NCBI GenBank assembly: GCA_964636895.1
Contig: CAZWUW010000004.1
Span: forward strand, 1-59,984
Origin: CAZWUW01 sp964636895
GTDB lineage: Bacteria; Bacillota; Thermincolia; Thermincolales; CAZWUW01
Direction: 5' to 3'
Length of the DNA: 59,984 nt
The notes below the pieces were generated by a model that was given only the letters and a program-made list of their open reading frames with translations, was not told where the DNA came from and made no database searches. The translations under genes and the position numbers were made by a program. The first letter of the stretch is position 1, and every line of letters starts with the position of its first letter. This document shows positions 8,183 through 15,802 of this stretch, one piece after another.

Positions 8183-8991
8183 ATGTCGAACCTGAATGCC
8201 GAGGAATATAAAACTTTTGAAAGCATCAAACATGTAAAGGAGAACGGTCATGGAGAAATTTTCAAAAGGTAATTGACCGCGCTGTTCTTGCCTGTAAAAA
8301 CAGCGGATTTGAAGTCTCCGAACATTTTGCTGAGGTCAGCAAAACGATAGAAATGCCTAATAATGCAAAAAAACGAATCGCCGATTATGAGCTTACCCGT
8401 TACGCTTGTTATCTGATTGTTCAAAATGGTGACCCAAGAAAAGAAATCATTGCGCTGGGTCAGACGTATTTTGCCATACAGACTCGTCGGCAGGAAGTTC
8501 AGGATGCGTTTAACCAGCTTGATGAAAATAACAAACGCTTGGTTATTCGCGGTAATATCAAGCAGTGGAATCAGCTTCTTGCGGAAGCGGCTCATAATGC
8601 TGGCGTAATTACCGACGAGGAATTCGCCATATTTCAAAATGCCGAATACATGGGTCTCTATGGCGGCATGACTGTTTCTGATATCCATGCGAAAAAGGGC
8701 TTAAAGAAAAGTGATAAAATCCTTGATTACATGGGAAGTACAGAACTGATTGCTAACCTGTTCAGAATTTCTCAGACAGAAGATAAGCTGAAGCGGGATG
8801 AAGTTTCTACTGCTGCCGCTGCAAACAACACTCATTACGAGGTCGCTGAAAAGATTCGCAAAGCGATTATTGAAATGGGCGCCACACTGCCGGAGGATTT
8901 GCCTGTGCCGGAGAAAAGCATTCAAACAATTGAGCGGGAAGAAATTCGTAAGCTCAGGAACTCAAAGAAAAAGCTGATGCTGGACGAATAA
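8183..8991 (+). pseudogene. dinD: dinD (DNA damage-inducible protein D), disrupted
   Basis: ATG 8183 with GGAGGG upstream begins a DinD-type N-terminus (SNLNAEEYKTFESIKHVKENGH) but stops at 8272 after 29 codons. From about 8257 a different frame resumes in correct DinD order: NFQKVIDRAVLACKNSG, then EMPNNAKKRIADYELTRYACYL and QNGDPRKEIIALGQTYFA, up to the TAA at 8989-8991. The segment normally lying between (the Bro-N part, roughly EFWYARDLAEVLGY) is missing, so a deletion of some 15-20 codons with a frame change has inactivated the gene. The 212-residue frame from 8353 may still be open but lacks the N-terminal domain. DinD family proteins interact with RecA in E. coli. Confidence 0.8.
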
Positions 8992-8996
8992 GGGGG

Positions 8997-9296
8997 ATCG
9001 AAACCGGCATCTGGGGGAGTTACGAAACAGTAGGAATCAAGGAGAAAACTCTTGACGGAAAACCGATCCCGCTGTTCGAGGATACGGAATTAATCGAACA
9101 GTCCGACAATATCTGCCTTGAGCGCCATATGGAGATAGCCGGAAAGAAATTTGCCGTGCGTTCGGTGTTCCCCAAGGCAGCCGCCTCGACACCCACAGAT
9201 AAGCTCATTTCTTTGAACGATAAGGAGCAGGAAATCGTTATTCACTACCGTGACACCGGCGTCATCGGCCATTCGCCGAAGAAGCCGAAAAAATAG
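8997..9296 (+). pseudogene. Fragment of a mobile-element-type small protein
   Basis: A frame open without a start codon runs from the end of dinD to TAG 9294-9296, reading IETGIWGSYETVGIKEK at the start and GKKFAVRSVFPKAAAS then TPTDKLISL later. The FxVxSxF...T..DKL..L pattern resembles short accessory proteins carried by clostridial conjugative transposons (a weak resemblance from memory). There is no start codon with a binding site, so it looks 5'-truncated. It sits directly against the broken dinD, and both may be debris of one element. Confidence 0.45.
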
Positions 9297-9310
9297 CCGA
9301 ACAGCGGCAA

Positions 9311-9339
9311 AGGCAGACAGCTTAATCCGCTGTCTGCCT
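9311..9339. repeat. Perfect hairpin at end of decayed insertion
   Basis: AGGCAGACAGC and GCTGTCTGCCT are 11-base perfect arms around a seven-base loop. Without a T-tract it is not a standard terminator; it could be one that lost its tail, or an end structure of the lost element. Confidence 0.5.
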
Positions 9340-9448
9340 CACTAAATTACCCCTGGTCCATAAAATGCTCAAAATTGTGCTTTTTGCAAGCTGAACTTTT
9401 TACTTTCCCCGGTCATATTATTTATTAGTATGACAAGGGGGGTTACAG

Positions 9449-10168
9449 ATGACAAAACTAATCGTCATAGATCCCGGACATGGCGGCATTGACTCCGGTG
9501 CGGTGGGAAACGGGCTGCAGGAAAAAAACGTTAACCTGGATTTGGCCAGGCAGGTTCAAAGTAAGCTAAATAACCTTGCCGATGTAGTGCTGACAAGGAA
9601 TAGCGATACATTTGTCAGCTTGGCTGACCGGGCTGACCGGGCCAATAAGCTAAATGCCGATTTATTTGTGTCATTGCATGTTAATGCCGGCGGCGGTACG
9701 GGTTTCGAAAGTTATATATATAACCGAACAAGCCCGTTAACAGCGGAGCTGCAAAATATAATCCACAAAGAGGTGGTAGCGTATTTTAGCTCTGTCGGGG
9801 TACCCGACCGGGGCCCCAAACGGGCCGCCTTCGCTGTGTTAAGGCAAACGGCAATGCCGGCTGTTTTATTGGAAAACCTATTTATTGACAATAAAGGGGA
9901 CGCACAGAAATTAAAAGAACCTGTTTTTCTGGATGGCCTCGCTAAAGCTGTAAGCAGCGGTATTGTTAAGGCGATGGGAATTCAGCCGCCGTCAGTGCCC
10001 GCAACTTTGCCTCCTGTGTCGGAGCCAAAGCCGCATTGGGCGCAGAAGGACTACGAACGGATACGTCAGGCCGGCCTGGTCATGGATGTGCATAACCTAT
10101 ACAGCCAGGTCACCTGGGGCGAGTTATCGGCAGTACTGGCCAGACTGCTGGATAAGCTGGGCCGGTAG
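9449..10168 (+). CDS. N-acetylmuramoyl-L-alanine amidase (Amidase_3)
   Basis: 239 residues. Residues 1-175 are an Amidase_3 domain: IDPGHGG with the first Zn His, the Glu in LQEKNVNLDLA, SLHVNA with the second His, and the catalytic Glu in AVLLENLFIDN. It cleaves the amide bond between muramic acid and L-Ala in peptidoglycan. After a proline-rich linker the last 45 residues (HWAQKDYERIRQAG) look like a single, partial S-layer homology-like unit. No signal peptide is visible, so release may occur by mother-cell lysis or another route (inference). The start has GGGGGG nine bases upstream. It converges on the YbjQ-family gene with three bases between. Confidence 0.87.
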   Translation: MTKLIVIDPGHGGIDSGAVGNGLQEKNVNLDLARQVQSKLNNLADVVLTRNSDTFVSLADRADRANKLNADLFVSLHVNAGGGTGFESYIYNRTSPLTAELQNIIHKEVVAYFSSVGVPDRGPKRAAFAVLRQTAMPAVLLENLFIDNKGDAQKLKEPVFLDGLAKAVSSGIVKAMGIQPPSVPATLPPVSEPKPHWAQKDYERIRQAGLVMDVHNLYSQVTWGELSAVLARLLDKLGR

Positions 10169-10171
10169 GCT

Positions 10172-10486
10172 TTACTCAATTATAACTGCAGTGCCGCTGG
10201 CGGTAACCATTAACATACCGTCCCGGATGACCTCATAATCCAGGTCTACACCTACGATAGCGTTAGCACCTAGTCGTCTGGCTTTTTCTTTCATTTCTTC
10301 CATAGCAATTTCCCGGGCATCCACTAATTTGGATTCGTATGCTCCGGATCGGCCACCTACAATATCGGTAATGCTGGCAAAGAGGTCACGCACTACATTG
10401 GCGCCCATGATAGCCTCACCGGCGACGATATTAAGGTAATCTGTGATTTTTTTTCCTTCAATACACGTGGTTGTGGTAATAATCAT
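10172..10486 (-). CDS. YbjQ/UPF0145 (DUF74) family protein
   Basis: 104 residues, opening MIITTTTCIEGKKI and containing GGRSGAYESKL, AREIAMEEMKEKARRLGANAIVGVDLDYE, the conserved segments of the UPF0145 (YbjQ) family. Members form pentamers and are described as putative heavy-metal-binding proteins, without a proven role. ATG 10486 is chosen because AGGAG lies nine bases upstream; the in-frame TTG at 10495 touches that site. Confidence 0.88.
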   Translation of the reverse strand: MIITTTTCIEGKKITDYLNIVAGEAIMGANVVRDLFASITDIVGGRSGAYESKLVDAREIAMEEMKEKARRLGANAIVGVDLDYEVIRDGMLMVTASGTAVIIE

Positions 10487-10580
10487 TTTAATCAACTCCT
10501 TTTTTTATATATTATTTGACAGGCAGGTCTTTTTATCCTGCTAAATAAACAGTATTTCCCTCTTTAGCAGCAGCAGGACT

Positions 10581-10609
10581 TTGTGCTTTTTTTCTCGAAT
10601 AGTTATTAT
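10581..10609 (+). promoter_or_regulatory. Possible promoter of the iron-sulfur flavoprotein gene
   Basis: TTGTGC (10581-10586) and TATTAT (10604-10609) are 17 bases apart, about 32 bases before the TTG start codon at 10642. Confidence 0.4.
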
Positions 10610-10641
10610 AAATTCAATAACGGCAGAAAAGAGGGATAGTA

Positions 10642-11310
10642 TTGAAGACGTTGGCTATTGTAGGAAGTTTTCGGAAAGAAGGCAACACTGACCTGATTAT
10701 TGACCGTGTTCTTGCGGGGGCAGCATCCCGGGGGGGCGAGACGGAAAAGGTTTTTGTGGATGATTTGCAGGTAGCACCTTGTCAGGGTTGCCTGGATTGC
10801 CGGAAAGAGGGTATTTGTAAGAATAATGATGATTTAATGGAGATGGTGCGCAAGCTGGAGGAAGCGGACGGCATTATTGTAGGTTCACCTATTTACGGCA
10901 ATTATATGACCGGGCAGCTAAAGGTGCTGCTGGACCGGATGATGGGCGTCATCGGTAAAATTACCTATGTCCCCGGCGGCGGAATTAAAACTATCTCTCG
11001 TTTGGCACCAAAGCGGCGGAACATTGTAATTGTATTGACTGCCGGCGCGCCCACACCGGAATGTGCGGACGATGCTTTGAAATTACTGCGCCGGATGCTG
11101 GGCTCGCTGTCAAACGATGGCACAATGGAAGAAATCATTGCTGTGAGTATTAACGCCAAAGGAGCCATTATTATGCCGGTGGAGGAATTGGCCGCTATTG
11201 CCGCAACATATGGCGTCCCTGACCCGGAAGAAGCCGGCAGGCGGGCCAAAGCCAGGAATGATGAAGTCCTTATGAGGGCTTACGATATTGGCTGCCGGAT
11301 GATTGATTAG
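10642..11310 (+). CDS. Iron-sulfur flavoprotein (NADPH-dependent FMN reductase fold)
   Basis: 222 residues with a flavodoxin-like fold: IVGSFRKEGNTD is the FMN phosphate loop and GSPIYGNYMTGQLKVLLDR is the FMN ring-binding stretch. Between them CQGCLDCRKEGIC gives a CX2CX2CX5C pattern, the compact 4Fe-4S motif of the iron-sulfur flavoprotein (Isf) group of anaerobes. Isf proteins take electrons from ferredoxin and may reduce O2 or peroxide in methanogens; the partner here is unknown. Translation starts with TTG 10642, preceded by AGAGGGAT. Confidence 0.83.
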   Translation: MKTLAIVGSFRKEGNTDLIIDRVLAGAASRGGETEKVFVDDLQVAPCQGCLDCRKEGICKNNDDLMEMVRKLEEADGIIVGSPIYGNYMTGQLKVLLDRMMGVIGKITYVPGGGIKTISRLAPKRRNIVIVLTAGAPTPECADDALKLLRRMLGSLSNDGTMEEIIAVSINAKGAIIMPVEELAAIAATYGVPDPEEAGRRAKARNDEVLMRAYDIGCRMID

Positions 11311-11333
11311 GATATTAAATTTGGTAGGTCTGA

Positions 11334-11363
11334 TTGACATCCTCCTCTTATGCTGCATATGAT
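11334..11363 (+). promoter_or_regulatory. Sigma-A-type promoter of the LysM gene
   Basis: Perfect TTGACA at 11334-11339 and TATGAT at 11358-11363 with an 18-base spacer, 31 bases before the ATG at 11394. Confidence 0.6.
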
Positions 11364-11393
11364 ACAGTACCGAACATAAAAGGAGGAAAAAGA

Positions 11394-12581
11394 ATGGAAT
11401 ATGTTGTACAACCGGGCGATACGCTGTTTCTGATAGCCCGGAAATTCGGGGTAACTGTAGAAGCCATTGTTGCTGCTAATAATATTAGAGACCCGAACCG
11501 TCTCGATGTCGGACAAAGGTTGTTTATTCCCGTCGCTCCTTCACCGCAGCAGCCGACCATTTTCTTGGGCAGCCGTGGCCCGGCGGTGGTCTTGCTGCAG
11601 CAAAGCCTGATCAGATTGGGTTATAATTCGGGACCTGTTGACGGTGTGTTTGGTCCGCAAACTGAAGCAGCTGTGCGCAGGTTCCAGGCTGACCGGCGAA
11701 TTACAGTGGACGGAGTAGTCGGGCCGGTTACCTGGGCGGAGATTGCCAAAGCTTTGGGTGGCCTGCCGACCACCACCGCACCGCCGGTTACCACCGCACC
11801 GCCGGTTACCACCAGACCGCCGGCCACGACTCTGCCGCCGGGGACTATACCGCCCGGTCTGCCCACGCTGTTTTTGGGCAGCCGTGGCCCGGCAGTAGTC
11901 TTGCTGCAGCAAAGCTTGATCAGACTGGGTTATAATCCGGGTCCTGTTGACGGTATATTTGGTCCGCAAACTGAGGCAGCTGTGCGCAGGTTCCAGGCTG
12001 ACCGGAGGATTACCGTGGATGGTGTTGTGGGTCCGGTTACCTGGGCGGAAATTGCCCGGGCGCTGGCCGGCTTGCCGACGACCACCATACCGCCGGTGAC
12101 GACTACTGCACCGCCGGTGACGACTACCGCACCGCCGGTGACGACTACCGCACCGCCGGTGACAACTACTGCACCGCCGGGGATTCCCGGTGAGCCGGCT
12201 AACTTGCCGGCACCAATCAGGCAGACGCCAACAACTGATGAACCATATGACCTGGTTAGCACATTGGTTTCTATGAACACAGGGGCAAGAGATGCATATG
12301 GTTATGCTTACATTAATACGAGAACCGGTGATATTTTAGTGCAGGCCTTTAGTATGCCGGCGCCTTCCACCTTTGGCACCTATTCATCATATCATGTATA
12401 TTTGCAAGTTCCCGGCCGCACACACGTGGGCCGGATGATACAAGAGGTAACCAGAACAGAGTATAGTATGGAGAGCAGGGTTACCGTACCTGTTACAGCA
12501 ACAAGAATTACGGTACGACCCGCTGATGTTACCGGCACCAGAGTGGTTGGTCCGGTGATATTAGTCGGCAGACTGGTTTAA
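11394..12581 (+). CDS. LysM and double peptidoglycan-binding domain protein
   Basis: 395 residues. Residues 1-46 are a LysM domain (VQPGDTLFLIARKFGVTVEAI). Two nearly identical PG_binding_1 domains follow (each starting FLGSRGPAVVLLQQSL), separated and followed by Pro/Thr linkers made of TTTAPPV-type repeats. The last 115 residues, rich in beta-prone Val and Thr, match nothing I recognise. No signal peptide is visible, so it may be a spore or mother-cell protein, or leave by a non-classical path (inference). It should bind peptidoglycan non-catalytically. ATG 11394 has AGGAGG upstream; a strong terminator follows. Confidence 0.85.
   Translation: MEYVVQPGDTLFLIARKFGVTVEAIVAANNIRDPNRLDVGQRLFIPVAPSPQQPTIFLGSRGPAVVLLQQSLIRLGYNSGPVDGVFGPQTEAAVRRFQADRRITVDGVVGPVTWAEIAKALGGLPTTTAPPVTTAPPVTTRPPATTLPPGTIPPGLPTLFLGSRGPAVVLLQQSLIRLGYNPGPVDGIFGPQTEAAVRRFQADRRITVDGVVGPVTWAEIARALAGLPTTTIPPVTTTAPPVTTTAPPVTTTAPPVTTTAPPGIPGEPANLPAPIRQTPTTDEPYDLVSTLVSMNTGARDAYGYAYINTRTGDILVQAFSMPAPSTFGTYSSYHVYLQVPGRTHVGRMIQEVTRTEYSMESRVTVPVTATRITVRPADVTGTRVVGPVILVGRLV
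11562..11777 (+). repeat. Direct repeat, copy 1 (peptidoglycan-binding domain)
   Basis: About 216 bases repeated at 11872-12087 with only scattered, mainly silent differences. Offset between copies is 310 bases. The near identity points to a recent internal duplication. Confidence 0.85.
11872..12087 (+). repeat. Direct repeat, copy 2 (peptidoglycan-binding domain)
   Basis: Second copy of the 216-base unit at 11562-11777. It is followed by the 21-base linker repeats. Confidence 0.85.
12090..12173 (+). repeat. Four tandem 21-base repeats coding a Pro/Thr linker
   Basis: Four consecutive units of ccgccggtgacgactaccgca type, differing at one or two positions, code PPVTTTA repeats in frame. Copy number is likely to vary between strains. 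Confidence 0.8.
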
Positions 12582-12590
12582 GCTAAGTAA

Positions 12591-12630
12591 AACAACCGGC
12601 ATAAGGGGCTCCTTATGCCGGTTGTTTTTG
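12591..12630 (+). terminator. Rho-independent terminator after LysM gene
   Basis: AACAACCGGCATAAGG pairs perfectly with CCTTATGCCGGTTGTT over a four-base loop and runs into TTTTT. Confidence 0.9.
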
Positions 12631-12664
12631 ACTTAACCTTCAGGTGGTGAGGAAAAATTTATTA

Positions 12665-12710
12665 TTGACATTTGGCGGCCGCTGGGAGTATTATTTAACC
12701 AGGTTAAATA
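12665..12710 (+). promoter_or_regulatory. marR promoter with overlapping palindromic operator
   Basis: TTGACA at 12665-12670 and TATTAT at 12689-12694 with an 18-base spacer make a good promoter. A perfect 19-base palindrome, TATTTAACC-A-GGTTAAATA, spans 12692-12710 and covers the end of the -10 box and the start region. This is the placement expected for autorepression by the MarR protein encoded 17 bases downstream; binding is inferred. Confidence 0.7.
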
Positions 12711-12726
12711 TTTTGGGGGGATGCTT

Positions 12727-13266
12727 TTGGATAAGGATACGGATATTTATCCTGTGGGCAGGAATATGGAGATTTTTGCCGCCATTTTACAGGTTATTAC
12801 CAGCCAGTGTATCCATTGCCCCGGTAAGCAGGCCCGGGTCACCCTGGCCCAGATGAAATGCCTGCAGTTTATTTTGGCCCATGATAAGGTATTGATTGGC
12901 GATATTGCCAAAAGCCGCGGGATTAGTTATCCGGCGGCCACCAAAGCTATTTCCAGGCTGGAAGGAAAAGGATTGGTGGTTAGGGAGCATGACCCTGCCG
13001 ACCGGCGGAATATTTTTGTTCGGCTGACGGACTGCGGCCGGCTTACGGCTACTGAAGTGCTGCCGGACAAACTTAACCGGATCAAAGGCCTGTTAGATCA
13101 AATGCCGCTGGCAAAGAGGCAGGCCATGCAGGACGGGATGGCTGCCTTCCTGCAAGTGGCCCTGAAGGACCGGGTTTTGTTGGAGCAGGTATGTTTACAT
13201 TGTGGCAAGGACCATGATGAAACCTGCATGTTGTATGAAATCAGAAAGAAATGTGACATTTTATAA
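12727..13266 (+). CDS. MarR family regulator with cysteine-rich C-terminus
   Basis: 179 residues from TTG 12727 (or 181 from ATG 12721). TTG is favoured because the GGGGGG site lies six bases before it and abuts the ATG. The winged helix is at about residues 55-115, with GDIAKSRGISYPAATKAISRLEGKGLV and the wing DPADRRNIFVRLT. Unusually the tail ends CLHCGKDHDETC then CDIL, four cysteines within 25 residues plus two histidines, and CIHC occurs near residue 30; a redox or metal sensing role is an inference. It probably represses itself through the 19-base palindrome and may control the NADH module next to it. Confidence 0.83.
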   Translation: MDKDTDIYPVGRNMEIFAAILQVITSQCIHCPGKQARVTLAQMKCLQFILAHDKVLIGDIAKSRGISYPAATKAISRLEGKGLVVREHDPADRRNIFVRLTDCGRLTATEVLPDKLNRIKGLLDQMPLAKRQAMQDGMAAFLQVALKDRVLLEQVCLHCGKDHDETCMLYEIRKKCDIL

Positions 13267-13284
13267 AATGAAATGTCACATTTT
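13249..13284. repeat. Inverted repeat over marR stop, upstream of diaphorase genes
   Basis: AAATGTGACATTT (13249-13261) and AAATGTCACATTT (13271-13283) are perfect 13-base inverted arms around nine bases; each arm is itself nearly palindromic. It begins in the last marR codons and ends 85 bases before the diaphorase operon. It could be an attenuator hairpin or a pair of protein-binding sites. Confidence 0.6.
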
Positions 13285-13367
13285 GTAAGCGGCAATATGG
13301 AGGAAAAACCATAAAAATAGCGAATTCAAAGTTAAATTTAAAAAATATAGGGAGTTGAGGATAAAAA

Positions 13368-13901
13368 GTGGAGTTAATGGAGGGCGAATTAGAGGTTATC
13401 CGGACTGAAGTAAAAAAAATTCTGGCAAAGCATGAGGCCGTACGGGATCAGTTGATGCCTATTCTTCAAGGAGTACAGAAGAAACTGGGCTACCTGCCCA
13501 AAGAAGCGATGCAGCAAATCGCCGGGGCGTTAAAGATTCCGGAAGTAGAGGTTTACGGGGTAGGTACTTTTTTTAACCAGTTCCGGTTAAACCCGCCCGG
13601 CAAGCACCAGATCAAGGTATGTATGGGCACAGCCTGCCATATGACGGGTGGTCGGATTATTATGGATTCTTTTGAGCGGCGCTTGGAAATCAAGGAAGGC
13701 GAGACTACCCCGGACCGCGAATTTAGTTTGGAAAGGGTAGCCTGTGTCGGATGTTGTGCTTTGGCTCCGGTAGTGGTAGTTGATGAAAAAGTAGAAGCAA
13801 AAGTAAGGCCTACCAGAGTTGACGGCATTTTGCTGGGTTTTGAAATGGAAAAGCAGGCTGCAGTCAAGAAGCAGCAAGAGGAAGAAGGTCGGAAACCATG
13901 A
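13368..13901 (+). CDS. NADH-acceptor oxidoreductase, NuoE/HoxE-like 2Fe-2S subunit
   Basis: 177 residues. After a helical bundle (residues 1-75, with LGYLPKEAMQQIAGALKIPEVEVYGVGTFFNQF) comes a thioredoxin-like 2Fe-2S domain with Cys in KVCMGTACH and in ACVGCCALAP, the four ligands of the NuoE/HydC/HndA family. It passes electrons between the flavin subunit and the rest of the complex. Translation starts at GTG 13368 after GGGAGTTGAGG. It overlaps the next gene by four bases. The C-terminus has a charged, lysine/glutamate-rich tail. Confidence 0.9.
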   Translation: MELMEGELEVIRTEVKKILAKHEAVRDQLMPILQGVQKKLGYLPKEAMQQIAGALKIPEVEVYGVGTFFNQFRLNPPGKHQIKVCMGTACHMTGGRIIMDSFERRLEIKEGETTPDREFSLERVACVGCCALAPVVVVDEKVEAKVRPTRVDGILLGFEMEKQAAVKKQQEEEGRKP

Positions 13902-15802
13902 GTAATACAGTGATAGAGCAAGAATATCAGGAGTTAAAAAAACAGGCTCAGCAAAAAAATGACCGCCTGCAGGACAAACCCTATATACTCGTTGGGACAG
14001 CTACATGCGGTCGGGCCGCCGGGGCACTTAATGTGCTGGAGACTTTCCGGAAGGAAGTCAGTGAGCGGCAGTTAGATGTGCAGGTAATGGAAGTTGGTTG
14101 CCTGGGCCATTGTTATGCAGAGCCTATGGTGATAATATATAAACCGGGCTTCCCGACGCTTTGTTATGGTTCTGTTGATGAAGGCATTGCATCCCGCCTG
14201 GCGGCGGATTATCTGGTTAATGACGATCCTTGTTTTGACTTTGCGCTGGCGGCCTTCGAACCCAATGATTTTTTTCCGACTTTTCAGGACTATCCGCGGG
14301 GTATTTATGAACAGAAAATTATTTTGGCCGATTGCGGTTTAATTGACCCTGAGGATATTGATCAGTATATCGCCAGGGACGGCTACAGCGCCTTGGCCAA
14401 AGTCCTGAGCGGGGAACCCGGGGCGGTAATTGATGAAATAAAAAAAGCCAAACTGCGTGGCCGCGGCGGCGCCGGTTTTCCTACCGGCATCAAATGGGAA
14501 ACCTGCAGCAAGGCCACCGGACCGGTAAAATATGTTATCTGTAATGCTGACGAGGGAGACCCCGGTGCTTTTATGGACCGGGCGCTCTTAGAGTCAAACC
14601 CCCATCAACTCATTGAAGGTTTGGCTATTGCCGCTTACGCCGTGGGTGCTGCGGTGGGCTATTTCTATGTCCGGGCGGAATACCCGCTGGCTATCGAACG
14701 CCTGCGTACGGCTCTTGCGCAAGCCCGGGAAAAGGGGCTGCTGGGAGATTCGGTTTTGGGCAGCAGTTTCAGTTTTGACATCCGAATTTTTCAGGGTTCT
14801 GGCGCCTTTGTTTGCGGTGAGGAAACTGCGTTAATCTCTTCCATTGAAGGCAGCGCCGGGATTCCGAGCCAGCGTCCGCCTTTTCCGGCTGTCTCCGGCC
14901 TGCACGGCAAACCTACAATAATCAATAATGCCAAGACCCTGTCCTATGTACCTCATATTATGCGTAACAGTGCCGAGTGGTTTTTGGGCATTGGTACTCC
15001 CGACAGTCCAGGTACGGCAGTTTTCGCACTGGCCGGGAAGGTAACTGGTACCGGTCTGGTCGAGGTGCCCATGGGTACCACCATCAGGACACTGGTGTAT
15101 GATGTGGGTAATGGTATCAAGGACGAGAAAGCTTTTAAGGCTGTGCAGATTGGCGGCCCCTCAGGCGGGTGCCTGCCGGAATCAGCTTTGGACTACGCCA
15201 TTGATTTTGATTCCCTGCAGCAGGCCGGGGCTATGATGGGTTCCGGCGGCATGGTGGTTTTGGATGAAGATGACTGTATGGTGGAAATTGCCCGTTTTTT
15301 TCTGGAGTTTACCCAGCAGGAGTCGTGCGGCAAGTGTACCTTTTGCCGTCTAGGAACCAAACAGATGCTGGATATCCTTACTAACATCACCAAAGGCCAC
15401 GGTAAGCCGGAAGACCTTGATGTGCTTTGGGAACTGGCTGAAGATATTAAGCTTGGTTCATTATGCGGGCTGGGAAAAACGGCACCAAACCCGGTATTAT
15501 CCACGCTGCGCTTTTTCCGGCCGGAATACGAGGCCCATATTCAGGAGGGACGCTGTCCGGCTTTGATGTGTAAAGACTTAATCACTTATCATATTGCCGA
15601 GGAAAAGTGCAGCAAGCTTTGTGATGCCTGTATCGGTAGTTGTCCGGTGGAGGCTGTTTACACCAGACACGATATGCTGAAGGCTATCCACCAGGATAAA
15701 TGTGTCAAGTGTGATAACTGTCTGGTCACCTGCCTCCCTCTTTATCAGGCCGTAGTAAAAAAATCTCCGCCGGTTATGGCGGAAGGGGGTTGTGCAGAAT
15801 GA
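13898..15802 (+). CDS. NADH dehydrogenase-like flavoprotein subunit (NuoF/HydB/HndC type)
   Basis: 634 residues with five parts in order. First, a thioredoxin-like 2Fe-2S domain (residues 25-115, TATCGRAAGA and GCLGHC). Second, the FMN and NADH-binding core (GRGGAGFPTGIKW, NADEGDPGAFMDR, CGEETALISSIEG). Third, an SLBB domain. Fourth, the NADH_4Fe-4S domain (ESCGKCTFCRLGT plus LCGLG). Fifth, two C-terminal 4Fe-4S motifs (CSKLCDACIGSCP and CVKCDNCLVTC). This matches electron-bifurcating hydrogenase HydB/HndC and HoxF-like diaphorases. It oxidises NAD(P)H or reduces NAD(P)+ in the cytoplasm. It overlaps both neighbours by four bases. Confidence 0.92.
   Translation: MSNTVIEQEYQELKKQAQQKNDRLQDKPYILVGTATCGRAAGALNVLETFRKEVSERQLDVQVMEVGCLGHCYAEPMVIIYKPGFPTLCYGSVDEGIASRLAADYLVNDDPCFDFALAAFEPNDFFPTFQDYPRGIYEQKIILADCGLIDPEDIDQYIARDGYSALAKVLSGEPGAVIDEIKKAKLRGRGGAGFPTGIKWETCSKATGPVKYVICNADEGDPGAFMDRALLESNPHQLIEGLAIAAYAVGAAVGYFYVRAEYPLAIERLRTALAQAREKGLLGDSVLGSSFSFDIRIFQGSGAFVCGEETALISSIEGSAGIPSQRPPFPAVSGLHGKPTIINNAKTLSYVPHIMRNSAEWFLGIGTPDSPGTAVFALAGKVTGTGLVEVPMGTTIRTLVYDVGNGIKDEKAFKAVQIGGPSGGCLPESALDYAIDFDSLQQAGAMMGSGGMVVLDEDDCMVEIARFFLEFTQQESCGKCTFCRLGTKQMLDILTNITKGHGKPEDLDVLWELAEDIKLGSLCGLGKTAPNPVLSTLRFFRPEYEAHIQEGRCPALMCKDLITYHIAEEKCSKLCDACIGSCPVEAVYTRHDMLKAIHQDKCVKCDNCLVTCLPLYQAVVKKSPPVMAEGGCAE

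Noticed and set aside
11541..12280. Minus-strand frames across the LysM gene repeats
   Set aside because: Repetitive translations mirror the duplicated domain and the Pro/Thr linker; no start signals.
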